The notes under the pieces are model-generated. The model ran no database searches. It was not told the origin of the DNA and saw only the letters and a program-made list of their open reading frames with translations. A program made the position numbers and the translations under genes. A DNA stretch of 64,000 nt from contig NZ_JXAG01000047.1 in assembly GCF_000814905.1 (NCBI RefSeq), forward strand, positions 164,823 to 228,822, read 5' to 3'. The stretch comes from Enterobacter sp. Bisph1. Its GTDB lineage: Bacteria; Pseudomonadota; Gammaproteobacteria; Enterobacterales; Enterobacteriaceae. Positions 1-8,473 of the stretch are shown here, piece by piece (the stretch's first letter is position 1; each line of letters opens with the position of its first letter).

Positions 1-406
1 CCCCGGCCAGCGCCAACGAACCGATTGCTGCCCAGTCGATACTGTCATCGGCAGGCGCGGCGGCAAGGCTATTAAGATAGTCGCGATCTACCGTGCCGGC
101 AGCGCGCGCGGCTTTCTTGCCCATGATATGGACATCATCAGAACCGGAAACAATATGCGCATCGGGAGGCCCGGGGTCGATAAGCGCATCCACCATTTTC
201 CCGGCGGCATCGCCAATGCTCTCCAGCGTACCGCTGACCATTAGCGCGCCAATCGCCACGGCACCAATAACAGCGCCAATACCGGAACCGGCGGCGACGA
301 CAATACCGAGAACAATTGCCCCTTCCACCAGCCCGCCAACGAAGTCCGCCAGCGCAGAGCTATGGATCAGCGGGTCATCAATGCGGGCCGCGATGTAATC
401 CGTCAT
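1..406 (-). CDS. Rhs/PAAR-type T6SS effector, N-terminal part only (runs off window)
   Basis: Partial gene; about 135 N-terminal codons are visible and the rest lies beyond base 1. The protein opens with a prePAAR-type motif, AARIDDPLIH at about residues 6-15. A glycine/alanine-rich hydrophobic stretch at about residues 24-60 could form a transmembrane hairpin. A PAAR-like segment follows (DAHIVSGSDDVHI, then KKAARAAG). In established systems such proteins sit on the VgrG tip, and an Eag chaperone shields the hydrophobic N-terminus before loading. It starts 2 bases after the EagR-like gene and lies downstream of vgrG, so one transcript is likely. Whether the C-terminus is an Rhs cage or another toxin cannot be seen. 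The family call is firm for the N-terminus and inferred for the whole protein. Confidence 0.75.
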   Translation of the reverse strand, partial: MTDYIAARIDDPLIHSSALADFVGGLVEGAIVLGIVVAAGSGIGAVIGAVAIGALMVSGTLESIGDAAGKMVDALIDPGPPDAHIVSGSDDVHIMGKKAARAAGTVDRDYLNSLAAAPADDSIDWAAIGSLALAG

Positions 407-408
407 CC

Positions 409-828
409 TTAAGCCCCCAGTTGAAAGCCCGTTTTGATCGCCGCCCAAAACGCGTCGGCGTCGGTATCAAACGGCAGGGTACGGCTGAGGGTCAGCACCA
501 GCAGATGATCGTCAATGCGCGTGACGGCAAGCTTCTCATACACCATGGTGCTCTGATTTTCGAAGCGCAAAGACACTTCGCGAGCAGGCTGGCCTGCCAC
601 GCGGCTGTCCTCTATGGCGTCCATCACCACTTTGCGCATGCTGCGTTTCACTTTCGCCAACTGCTGGTTAAGGAAATTCTCTTCGTCGCCGGGCTCGATA
701 TCCCAGGCGCGGGTGATCACCAGCGTCGCGTTGTTCTCTTTGAACTTCAGCACGTTAATGCTGCGATCCTGATACGTATCCGGCACGTTCAGTGTGCCTT
801 CAGTAAGGGCAAATTGTGCCGTCGCCAT
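409..828 (-). CDS. EagR/DcrB-like (DUF1795) effector chaperone
   Basis: A protein of 139 residues with no signal peptide or membrane segment. It has the composition and length of the DUF1795 (DcrB-like) family, whose T6SS members (Eag proteins) bind the hydrophobic N-terminus of prePAAR/Rhs effectors and help load them onto VgrG. Its ATG overlaps the vgrG stop by one base (TAATG), and the effector gene begins 2 bases after its own stop, which suggests translational coupling of all three. The order vgrG-eagR-rhs is the typical arrangement and is the strongest argument for this role. DcrB itself is an exported lipoprotein, but no export signal is present here. Confidence 0.75.
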   Translation of the reverse strand: MATAQFALTEGTLNVPDTYQDRSINVLKFKENNATLVITRAWDIEPGDEENFLNQQLAKVKRSMRKVVMDAIEDSRVAGQPAREVSLRFENQSTMVYEKLAVTRIDDHLLVLTLSRTLPFDTDADAFWAAIKTGFQLGA

Positions 829-2753
829 TATTTATCCGTTCCTTGATTAAACGCCGCTTTGACCGCCGCCTGGATCTGCGCAATGGTCGGCTGCGCATCT
901 GCGCCTTTTTCCGGTTTCGACAGGTTGAGATCCAGCAGGCCAGCGGTGTTAATCGCCCCGGAGCCGGTGGCATCAATTTGAAAATTGACGCATTTCAACG
1001 TAACGGTGCCGTTTGCACCCAGCGTCAACACCGATTGTCCCGATACCAACTGGATTGCCGAGTCGGACGCCTGCACCAGCGCGCCTTGCACCATCTGCGT
1101 AAACCCGCCGCCAATCACCTCTTCATGAGCGAGCTGGGTGGCCTGGGTATGTTTACCCGCCACCGAACCGGTGTAATCGCGGGTGACGCTGACGGTTTGC
1201 GAGCCGCCAACGCTGTGGGTTTCGTCATTTTTAACGTGGGTATCCATATTGCGCTCGGCCTGGATCCACACCTGCTCTTCGCCGGCTTTATCTTCAAAGC
1301 GCAGGGCGTTAGCGTTGTCGACAGAGCCATCTTTCGAGCGGCTTAAAAAACCCATCTGCGTGGCGGCGGCAGGCAGCGCCCACGGCGGCATACTGGCTTC
1401 GTTATAGACGCGGCCGGTAATAATGGGCCTGTCGGGATCGCCGTTGATAAAGTCGATTACTACTTCGTCGCCCACGCGCGGGATTTGCACGCCGCCGAAG
1501 CCCTGCCCGGCCCACGCGCTGGAGACGCGCACCCAGCAGGAACTGGTATCATCGCCCTTCGCCAGCCGATCCCAGTGGAACTTTACTTTCACGCGGCCAT
1601 ATTTATCGGTCCAGATGCTTTCCCCCTGCGGCCCGACGACTTTTGCCGTTTGCGGGCCGTAGGTGCGCGGCCAGGCGGTTTGCTGCGCCGGGCGGAAGAC
1701 AACCGATGAGGGAATCACGCTGAAATCAGTGCGGTGAACGGTGTCGTTGTCGGCACCGCTGGCGTAGCGGTTCTCTTCGAAAAAGTAGTTTGCCGCCGTC
1801 ACCAGGTATTCGCCGTTGTCATTAAAGAAAGCGGCGTTAGTCAACTGGAAGGTGCTGCCCGGCACGATACCCATCGCCGTTGCCGTGCCTTCAATTTGCT
1901 GATGCTCTACCTGCCAGCGCTCCTGGCGGATGCGGGCGTAAAACTCACCGTGGCCGTGCTCAACAAAGCGTCCCGGCCAGTCATAAACATCGATGGTGCC
2001 CGGCGACGGCGAGCTTGGGTTCTGCCGCGCCTGGAACAGCCAGGCGTTGGGTTTGCGGAAGTCGTAATCATCCAGGCTGTAGAGCCCCGGCGTCACGCTG
2101 TCTTCCAGCGCCCACTGGCTAATGCCCTCTTCGGAGGTCGAACCGCCGGACGGCGTCTGGTGATAAGGAATAATTTCGTAACCGCTAAAGGGTTGATGCT
2201 GGGTGGCGGCATCCGTCAGCACCAGCGTGTGTTTATCCGCTTCGTGGCGGAAGTGGTAAGCAATGCCTTCCAGTTCCATTAAGCGGCTGATGAAGTCAAA
2301 GCTGCTCTCCTGGTACTGGACACAGTATTCCCAGCTGCGGTAGCTGCCGGTCAGTTTGTCTTCAATATTGACCTGATATTCGCCGAGCAGGGTTTTAACG
2401 ATTTGCGGTACCGTCTGCCCCTGGAAGATGCGCAGGTTACGGTCGCGCTTCATCGGCCATACATCCGGCTCGACGGTCAGCTGATAGACGGCGTAACGCG
2501 TGCCGGTCAGCTCGACGGCGCTCACCGCAACGCGGGTAATTTTGCCGTTAAGGTAGCGCGGTGAGCCGGTCAGCGCTTGTGTTGGAAGGGTGACAGTCAC
2601 CGATTTTCCAAGCAGCGTGCTGCGGTCCATTCGCGCGTCGGTACCCAGCAGCTGCAGGTTGAAGGTAAAAGCTTCAGACAACGCTTCACGCCCGGAGATT
2701 TTCCAGAAAAGCAGTCCTTCGACGGGTAATTGAACAGTAATACGATTGCTCAT
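828..2753 (-). CDS. vgrG: VgrG, type VI secretion tip spike protein
   Basis: VgrG trimers form the puncturing tip of the T6SS tube and carry effectors. This 641-residue protein shows the gp27-like region followed by the gp5/OB segment with typical VgrG sequence (WTDKYGRVKVKFHWDR, SSCWVRVSSAWAGQGFG, PRVGDEVVIDFINGDPDRP). After that comes a short repetitive beta-helix/DUF2345-like tail. There is no extra C-terminal toxin domain. I chose the ATG at 2753 rather than an upstream in-frame one at 2801. MSNRITVQLPVEGLLFW is the usual VgrG start, and AGGA lies 8 bases before it. The stop overlaps the start of the EagR-like gene. No T6SS core genes (tss) are in the window, so this is a satellite vgrG cluster. 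Confidence 0.93.
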   Translation of the reverse strand: MSNRITVQLPVEGLLFWKISGREALSEAFTFNLQLLGTDARMDRSTLLGKSVTVTLPTQALTGSPRYLNGKITRVAVSAVELTGTRYAVYQLTVEPDVWPMKRDRNLRIFQGQTVPQIVKTLLGEYQVNIEDKLTGSYRSWEYCVQYQESSFDFISRLMELEGIAYHFRHEADKHTLVLTDAATQHQPFSGYEIIPYHQTPSGGSTSEEGISQWALEDSVTPGLYSLDDYDFRKPNAWLFQARQNPSSPSPGTIDVYDWPGRFVEHGHGEFYARIRQERWQVEHQQIEGTATAMGIVPGSTFQLTNAAFFNDNGEYLVTAANYFFEENRYASGADNDTVHRTDFSVIPSSVVFRPAQQTAWPRTYGPQTAKVVGPQGESIWTDKYGRVKVKFHWDRLAKGDDTSSCWVRVSSAWAGQGFGGVQIPRVGDEVVIDFINGDPDRPIITGRVYNEASMPPWALPAAATQMGFLSRSKDGSVDNANALRFEDKAGEEQVWIQAERNMDTHVKNDETHSVGGSQTVSVTRDYTGSVAGKHTQATQLAHEEVIGGGFTQMVQGALVQASDSAIQLVSGQSVLTLGANGTVTLKCVNFQIDATGSGAINTAGLLDLNLSKPEKGADAQPTIAQIQAAVKAAFNQGTDK

Positions 2754-3306
2754 AAATCGGATCCTGACGTAGGGATGCGCCCCTGTCCGGGTGCGGTCCA
2801 CAAGTTTAACGTTACGGGTGAGCGAAAACGCTACCGCACGATTGCTGTAAAAAGCTACCGCATGATTGCTGTAAACAAAAAGATCAATATTGTCTGGTTT
2901 TTTGCGACAAGAAATGCCAGGAATTATCCTAATCCACTTTTAACCTACTAAAAAAAAGGGGGGTTTTTAAACCAGCCCAACTTGATTAATCCCTAAAAAT
3001 GGCTGTAAGGACCACACTTTCTTCCGCTAATGCGCCATTGTCCTTAAGTCACCGCTTTATTTACCGGCGCTAAGTTAAATTATCTGTTTAACCGTTCACC
3101 ATTATTATCGCCGTTCAGACGAAAACGCCGACGCGCATGATGAAAGCAGGATTAGTTTTTAAAAACGTCGCCGTTATATTATTTGCGTAATTATATAAAG
3201 AGTTATTGTTTTATGCCGATAAAATTTACCTCTTAACCCTATTAATAATTAATACCCATTTAATAAAAGTTAAGCAGCAATACATTCGTCTTAATCAGGA
3301 GGGGAT
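2754..3306. other. Intergenic region between divergent vgrG and GNAT gene
   Basis: The 553 bases between two divergent genes hold no convincing coding sequence. The half near vgrG carries a tandem repeat (listed separately). The half near 3150-3260 is AT-rich, with several TATATT-like stretches, and probably contains the promoter of the acetyltransferase gene. No terminator or RNA gene was recognised. Confidence 0.5.
2830..2875. repeat. Two-copy 22-bp direct repeat (24-bp period) upstream of vgrG
   Basis: GCTACCGCACGATTGCTGTAAA at 2830-2851 is repeated at 2854-2875 with a single C/T difference, 2 bases between copies. It lies about 80-120 bases upstream of the vgrG start. The spacing is close to two helical turns, so a regulator site is possible, but a simple local duplication is equally possible. 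Confidence 0.7.
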
Positions 3307-4011
3307 ATGGAATTTTATAACCAGTATGGACAGCGTATCGGCCAGGAGATTGAAGGCTGGACAAAACGTCCGCTGCCGGAAAAAATTGTGCTTAAGGGCA
3401 CTTATTGCGACGTTGTTCCGCTGGCGCTGGATCATGCTGAAGATCTTTTCCCCGAATGGCAAAGCATTGATGATGACCGCGACTGGACCTACCTTGAAGA
3501 TCCCCGGCCAAGAGACTTAACCTCCTGTTACGCCTACCTACGCAATCTTACCGCTCGCCCCGATAGAATCTATTTTGTGGTACAAGATAAAACCGATAAA
3601 CAAGTTAAAGGCATTTTTTACACCGGCAAATTCGATCAGGAAAACGGCTCTTTTGATATTGGCGACGTCAACTGGACGCCGTTAATGAAAAGAACCCGTA
3701 TGAGCACCGAAAGTCTGTATCTTGTTTTGTCTTATTTTTTCGATCAGTTGAAATACCGCCGCTGCGAATGGCGAACCGCCAGCTATAACGCGGAAGCGAT
3801 TCATTCGGCGGAGCGTATCGGCTTTGTCAAAGAGGGCATTTTGCGCGAGAAAAAAATCCGTAAAGGGCGGCTCAGCGATATTACGGTGTTCTCAATAACC
3901 GTGCGCGAATGGCCGGGCATCTCGTCAATGTTGACCGGCTGGCTGAACGAAAGCAATTTCGACGGCCGCGGCCGCCAGTTACATAAACTGTCGTCGTTTC
4001 GCCGCTATTAA
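3307..4011 (+). CDS. GNAT family N-acetyltransferase (RimJ/RimL-like)
   Basis: A cytoplasmic protein of 234 residues. The C-terminal half carries the part of the GNAT fold that is easiest to recognise, an asparagine-alanine segment followed by a second motif (SYNAEAIHSAERIGF, then VKEGILREKK) typical of RimJ/RimL-type enzymes that acetylate protein N-termini or small amines with acetyl-CoA. The acetyl-CoA pyrophosphate loop is not a clean Q/RxxGxG; the corresponding segment reads RTRMSTES, so activity is uncertain. The start is supported by AGGAGG just upstream. A twin inverted repeat follows the gene. The substrate is unknown. It lies beside a T6SS cluster but nothing shows a functional link. 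Confidence 0.75.
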   Translation: MEFYNQYGQRIGQEIEGWTKRPLPEKIVLKGTYCDVVPLALDHAEDLFPEWQSIDDDRDWTYLEDPRPRDLTSCYAYLRNLTARPDRIYFVVQDKTDKQVKGIFYTGKFDQENGSFDIGDVNWTPLMKRTRMSTESLYLVLSYFFDQLKYRRCEWRTASYNAEAIHSAERIGFVKEGILREKKIRKGRLSDITVFSITVREWPGISSMLTGWLNESNFDGRGRQLHKLSSFRRY

Positions 4012-4015
4012 TGGC

Positions 4016-4077
4016 GTCATGCGTTGGCGACAAGCCCAACGCATGACATACCACCCTGAACCGTGCGTTCAGGGTGG
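4016..4077. terminator. Two adjacent hairpins between convergent genes
   Basis: GTCATGCGTTGG (4016-4027) pairs with CCAACGCATGAC (4036-4047), and CCACCCTGAA (4051-4060) pairs with TTCAGGGTGG (4068-4077). Both fill the 73-base gap between the convergent acetyltransferase and exported-protein genes. No clear T-tract follows on either strand, so they may be transcript-stabilising or weak termination structures. Confidence 0.5.
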
Positions 4078-4084
4078 CGATAAC

Positions 4085-5503
4085 TTAACGCACAATCTCA
4101 ACATCGGTGATTTTGGCCGCCACCTCTTTACCTTTTTGCCACTGCGTCAGCGGCATAAAGACATTCAGATCGGAAAGCCACGCCAGCGTCTGATGTTCAA
4201 CACCATCGCTTTCAATCTCGCAAGCGACCTTCCAGTAACGTCCACTAAACGCGCTATTGATCTGACGCGCTTCATCGCTGCCGGTCACTTCGCAACGGCG
4301 TTTAATCACCGTCTGCTCATCTTTTTTGTCCGTTTTAGGCGCCACGGTATCAAAGGTGAATTTCTGCCCCTGGTGCAACGGGAAGCGCAGATCAGTATGC
4401 AGTTCGCTAATGACCGTAGGCGTGTAGCTAATGCTGATACCGCCTTTAAGCTGCCCAAGGTTGCCCATTGTCAGGCGCTGCGCGCTGAACATAGTGTAAT
4501 TTTCCAGCAGTAACAGTAAGCCGTTGGGCTGCACATCCAGCCTCATCGGTACGGTGTCGTTGTCGCTCCAGTGCATATTCCAGCTCAGTTTCTTAAAGCG
4601 CGGCGTGGCCCACTGGTTAATCGTCTGTAGCGCCTGTTTTTCAATCTCTGCCGGGAGCGGGAACTGCGCCAGCCACTGCGGCCCGTTATTGCTCATATCC
4701 GGCAGCATCGGCCCAGACGTTGAAGAGACATTTTTCTTCTTCGTCGTCGCCACATAAGCCCCTTCACCTTTAAACGCGGACGGCGTGCTCATGGCGCAAA
4801 GCTGTTTCAGCGCGGCGCTGGTTGCCGGGGTGTTAGAAAAATCTTCATTGCGGCGCTGTGCCGCTTTGCCGGTCAGGCTATCGGAAACGTAGCCCTCCGG
4901 TGTGATATCCAGACCGGCGATCACATTATCATGCTGGGTTTCGCAGTTATAACCATGCACTTCAATCTTCATATCGTAGGGCGCGTCATAGGGCGGATCG
5001 AACTGGATTTCGCCGTATTCGAAGCCAATTTTCGCAATCAGCAGATCTTTTACCCGCAGCACAGAAGCGGTATCGACAAGAATGGGAGTGTCGTATTTGG
5101 ATTTTTTCTCGATATAGACCCAGCTCGGATTCTTTAGATGCGGAGCACGACAGAGATTTGCCGCCACCTCGGCCAGCGAATTTTCCGGCTGCGGCGCGGC
5201 GTAACGGTCATAGCTGCCATTGTAAAAACGGCGCACCACCGCTTCGTTTTCATCAAGCATGTCCCAGTAAAGCCTTACCGCCTGGTTGGTGGAGCAATCG
5301 AAACCGTCCCAGCGATTAATGTGTTGCCCGTCTTCAAATACCAGCTGGTTCAAGGCAGAAATGCGATCGTTAATGCGCACCAGCACCAGCGGATTCACGG
5401 CGCTGCTCAGGACTTTCTTGCCCGCCGGGGCAGGCGCATCAGCGGCATGAGAACTCAGAGTGGCCGCCAGTAATGCGCATAAAAGGGTATTGCCGATTTT
5501 CAT
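4085..5503 (-). CDS. Exported protein of unknown function
   Basis: A 472-residue protein that I do not recognise. It has a clear signal peptide (MKIGNTLLCALLAATLSSHA, cleavage expected after AHA or SHA), so it is periplasmic or secreted. I start at 5503 rather than the ATG two codons upstream (5509): AGGA lies 6 bases before 5503 but only 1 base before 5509. Two segments in the N-terminal half look related: each has an aromatic-Gly-Asp/Tyr-x-Cys motif (GFDC, GYNC) followed about 60 residues later by a short helix ending in a Cys (ANLCRA, KQLCAM). This pattern recalls small periplasmic surface-adhesin-E-like domains and suggests an internal duplication with two disulfides. The C-terminal 200 residues match nothing I know. 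Confidence 0.7.
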   Translation of the reverse strand: MKIGNTLLCALLAATLSSHAADAPAPAGKKVLSSAVNPLVLVRINDRISALNQLVFEDGQHINRWDGFDCSTNQAVRLYWDMLDENEAVVRRFYNGSYDRYAAPQPENSLAEVAANLCRAPHLKNPSWVYIEKKSKYDTPILVDTASVLRVKDLLIAKIGFEYGEIQFDPPYDAPYDMKIEVHGYNCETQHDNVIAGLDITPEGYVSDSLTGKAAQRRNEDFSNTPATSAALKQLCAMSTPSAFKGEGAYVATTKKKNVSSTSGPMLPDMSNNGPQWLAQFPLPAEIEKQALQTINQWATPRFKKLSWNMHWSDNDTVPMRLDVQPNGLLLLLENYTMFSAQRLTMGNLGQLKGGISISYTPTVISELHTDLRFPLHQGQKFTFDTVAPKTDKKDEQTVIKRRCEVTGSDEARQINSAFSGRYWKVACEIESDGVEHQTLAWLSDLNVFMPLTQWQKGKEVAAKITDVEIVR

Positions 5504-6138
5504 TATCATTCCTGTATCGGGGCGCGTAATAAATTGCGCCAGTGAGATCGCGTGAAGCGGTTATCGGCAGCGGAAATAAAATATCGAGGCCAAAAATCTT
5601 TCGGCCTAACCCGCCATGCCGCATTTATTTTTTATTACGCGACCTGCATCAACATTGTCAGCGGCTTTTGGGATTTTCCTGATGAAGGTCAATAGCGCGG
5701 CAAAGTGTAAAGTAGATAACCTGCACCCGCGTTGTTTAACACCGCCTTTTGGTGTTGCAGACGGATTTATTCATGGGTCACTGAAAGGGATATATTGGAT
5801 ATATTATGCATCAACATGGAGGTTATTATTTAAACATCACCACGACATCAAGTTAGGCTATTATTGCCCACTAAAATACGGCAAAGACGCCGTTAATTTA
5901 TCGCCTCATTCAGGTGAGAATAAACGACGCGCATAGCGTATACGCCAGCGACAGACTGCGACGCATCACATTTTGCACAGCGAAACAGCAGGCTAGTGAG
6001 CCTGCGCTCAAAAAAAATAACAAAAACCTTTTAGCGCCGCGGGACATAACCTTTACGGCGCACTGGAGAAAAGATCGAAGTAACACGCCTGCTGATTACT
6101 TCATTTGGAATGGCTGTCATTAATATGAGGTACCGCTG
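5504..6138. other. Intergenic region, no gene recognised
   Basis: The 635 bases lie between two divergent genes and are locally AT-rich. The only open stretch of note (5616-5936, plus strand) has no ribosome binding site and no protein-like composition. A short perfect hairpin, GCAGGCT/AGCCTGC at 5988-6005, is followed by an A-run on the plus strand, so it is not a terminator for either flanking gene. Confidence 0.5.
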
Positions 6139-6963
6139 ATGCAAGGTAGAGAAATTAAGCAACTGGCGAAAGATCATCTTAAATCGCTGAAAAGAAAATT
6201 GATTAATCTACGCAAGAAATGGAAATATCGAAATAATTACTTGTCGCAAGTATTTTGGATTTCATTGGGTGAAAACTGTCTCGCTGACGATATTCTCCGA
6301 CGTCATAATCGAAAATCTTTCAGTTCCGTTTTCTCCGCCGGGCGCTCGAATATCGAATATATCCTGCAAATGGAAAACGACAATTATCACCATTTGCTGG
6401 CAAAAGAGAATTTGCGACATTTCCCGGACGGTGAACATACGGTGGTGCGCTCGACCTACTACGATAAATGCACCGGTCATTACGCCACCCGACATATGTT
6501 GGGTTTTGAATTTACGCATCATGACCCACTGCGCATTAAAGAGGATCGCTGCGCCATGCAACGGCGTATTTCTCGCCAGCTAAGCTACCGGGGCACGAAG
6601 AATTTTGTCTTCCTCTATCATCACCGCATTACCGATCGCTCGAACCTTCCCCAGTTACGCGACCACTTAAATGCGTTGCTGGCGATGTACAACACACGCG
6701 GCTGCGACTGCAAAATGGTGCTCTTTTACCAACGGCTTATTGGCGAAAATGACCCTAAGCGTATCGACTTCACACCGCATGATAGCGGTTTGCTTGAGTT
6801 TGTCTGCCATACCCATGAGATATGGGAAGGTGACGATTTAGACGTCTTCTGGGCCAAAAAAGACGATCGGCTGTTTGCCGAAATGTTCGAAACGGTGGAC
6901 CAATACAGTCTCAGCAAGCCATCGCTAATGACCGCACTCGCGTCCAGAGGGGTTCAGGCGTAG
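6139..6963 (+). CDS. DUF1796-like putative papain-type cysteine peptidase
   Basis: A 274-residue soluble protein with a strongly basic N-terminus (about residues 1-35, Lys/Arg-rich helix). The segment WISLGENCLADDILRRH at about residue 41 matches the SLGxNC...LRRH start of DUF1796 proteins, annotated as putative papain-like cysteine peptidases, where the Cys is the proposed nucleophile. Later histidines and an aspartate occur in family-like positions (FLYHHRITD; FVCHTHEIW). GAGG lies 8 bases before the ATG. It stands alone between an AT-rich spacer and a hairpin. Homologues are often found near surface-polysaccharide or capsule genes, but no such genes are here. Enzyme activity is inferred only. 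Confidence 0.55.
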   Translation: MQGREIKQLAKDHLKSLKRKLINLRKKWKYRNNYLSQVFWISLGENCLADDILRRHNRKSFSSVFSAGRSNIEYILQMENDNYHHLLAKENLRHFPDGEHTVVRSTYYDKCTGHYATRHMLGFEFTHHDPLRIKEDRCAMQRRISRQLSYRGTKNFVFLYHHRITDRSNLPQLRDHLNALLAMYNTRGCDCKMVLFYQRLIGENDPKRIDFTPHDSGLLEFVCHTHEIWEGDDLDVFWAKKDDRLFAEMFETVDQYSLSKPSLMTALASRGVQA

Positions 6964-6999
6964 CGATGTACCAACCGGCGCAGGATAAATTTATCACTA

Positions 7000-7018
7000 A
7001 AAGCCCGCGCCGGGCTTT
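7000..7018. terminator. Short bidirectional terminator-like hairpin
   Basis: AAAGCCCG (7000-7007) pairs with CGGGCTTT (7011-7018) around a 3-base loop, in the gap between the convergent DUF1796-like gene and yhiN. The stem itself supplies the A/T ends, so it can act in both directions. Confidence 0.6.
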
Positions 7019-7041
7019 GCGTACTACTGGGTAAGAAAGGG

Positions 7042-8244
7042 TCAGGCGGAGGCGGTTTGCGCTAATGCTTGTGCACAGGCCCAGGCGCTCGACCATGCCC
7101 ACTGGAAGTTGTACCCACCGAGCCAGCCGGTGACATCCATCACCTCACCAATAAAGTACAGCCCCGGTACATTGCGGGCTTCCATCGTGCGCGATGAGAG
7201 CTCATGGGTATCAACGCCGCCGAGGGTCACTTCCGCCGTACGATAGCCTTCCGTACCGTTCGGCTGCACGCGCCAGTGGGTCAGCAGTTCGACAAGATTT
7301 TCCTGTTCGCGCTGGTTCAGCTGTTTCAGCGTCACATCCGGGATCTGACCGAGCTGTTGCAGGCACTCCACCAGCCGTTTCGGTAGCTGCAGCGCCAGGG
7401 TATTTTTCAGGCTCTGATTCGGGTGTGCATCGCGCTGCTGATTGAGAAAAGAATCAAGATTGATATCCGGCAGCAAATTGATAGTGACATATTCACCCGG
7501 CTGCCAGTAGCTGGAAATTTGTAAAATGGCCGGCCCGGACAAACCCCGGTGGGTAAAGAGCAAATTCTCACGAAACAGCGTCCCATCCGCAGCGGTCACT
7601 ACCGACGGTACCGAGACGCCGGAAAGGGTCTGCATCTGCTCCAGCAGCGGCTTGTGCAGGGTAAAGGGCACTAACCCGGCGCGCGTGGGCAAAACCTTTA
7701 AACCAAACTGCTCGGCGATTTTATAGCCAAACGGCGAAGCGCCCAGGCCCGGCATGGATAAGCCGCCGGATGCAATCACCAGATTCGTTGCCTGCACACT
7801 TTCGCCATTAAGTTGTAGGGTAAAACCGTCGTCACCGCGCGCCACGCTCAGTACTTCGCTGCGCAAGCGTTGGATTACGTTACCCTTTTCACACTCTGCC
7901 ACCAGCATGTCGACAATCTGCTGCGCCGAATCATCACAAAAGAGTTGCCCCAGCGTCTTTTCATGCCAGGCAATGCCATGCTTGCCCACCAGCTCAATAA
8001 AGTCCCACTGGGTGTAGCGCGCCAGGGCAGATTTGCAAAAATGGGGGTTTTGGCTCAAATAAGCCGCCGGCTCGACATAAAGGTTAGTAAAGTTGCAGCG
8101 TCCGCCGCCGGACATCAAAATCTTGCGCCCGGGTTTTTTGCCATTATCCAGTAACAATACACGGCGACCCGCCTGCCCGGCTAACGCGGCACAGAACATG
8201 CCAGCGGCCCCTGCGCCGATAACAATGGCATCAAACTTTTCCAC
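7042..8244 (-). CDS. yhiN: YhiN, BaiN/RdsA-family flavoprotein
   Basis: A 400-residue FAD-binding protein of the HI0933/BaiN family. The N-terminus has the dinucleotide-binding motif IGAGAAGMFCA at about residues 9-19, then GRKILMSGGGRCNFTN, the family signature around residue 40. The C-terminus has GEVMDVTGWLGGYNFQWAWSS. Length and sequence match E. coli YhiN nearly end to end. The cellular substrate is not established; the relative BaiN acts on bile-acid intermediates. As in E. coli it lies upstream of and divergent from pitA. Confidence 0.93.
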   Translation of the reverse strand: MEKFDAIVIGAGAAGMFCAALAGQAGRRVLLLDNGKKPGRKILMSGGGRCNFTNLYVEPAAYLSQNPHFCKSALARYTQWDFIELVGKHGIAWHEKTLGQLFCDDSAQQIVDMLVAECEKGNVIQRLRSEVLSVARGDDGFTLQLNGESVQATNLVIASGGLSMPGLGASPFGYKIAEQFGLKVLPTRAGLVPFTLHKPLLEQMQTLSGVSVPSVVTAADGTLFRENLLFTHRGLSGPAILQISSYWQPGEYVTINLLPDINLDSFLNQQRDAHPNQSLKNTLALQLPKRLVECLQQLGQIPDVTLKQLNQREQENLVELLTHWRVQPNGTEGYRTAEVTLGGVDTHELSSRTMEARNVPGLYFIGEVMDVTGWLGGYNFQWAWSSAWACAQALAQTASA

Positions 8245-8473
8245 AACTGCACCCTCAATGACTGACCGTGGCGGATTGTAAAGAGTTCAAGCTGGTCACA
8301 CCAGCGCGAATCACGGTGAAAAGTAACAGGACATTGAAAAATATAAATTAATTTTAAAAATACAGTCAATTTTGAGAAATTACGTCAAAAAAAATACATA
8401 TTTCACTTTGCCCGCACTGCCAATGTCCCTGATAATGCGCCGCGTTCATGTCCTCAAAATGGCTTAACGACCT

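Noticed and set aside
5616..5936. 106-codon plus-strand frame in the spacer before the DUF1796-like gene
   Set aside because: No ribosome site and no conserved-looking segments; likely chance openness.
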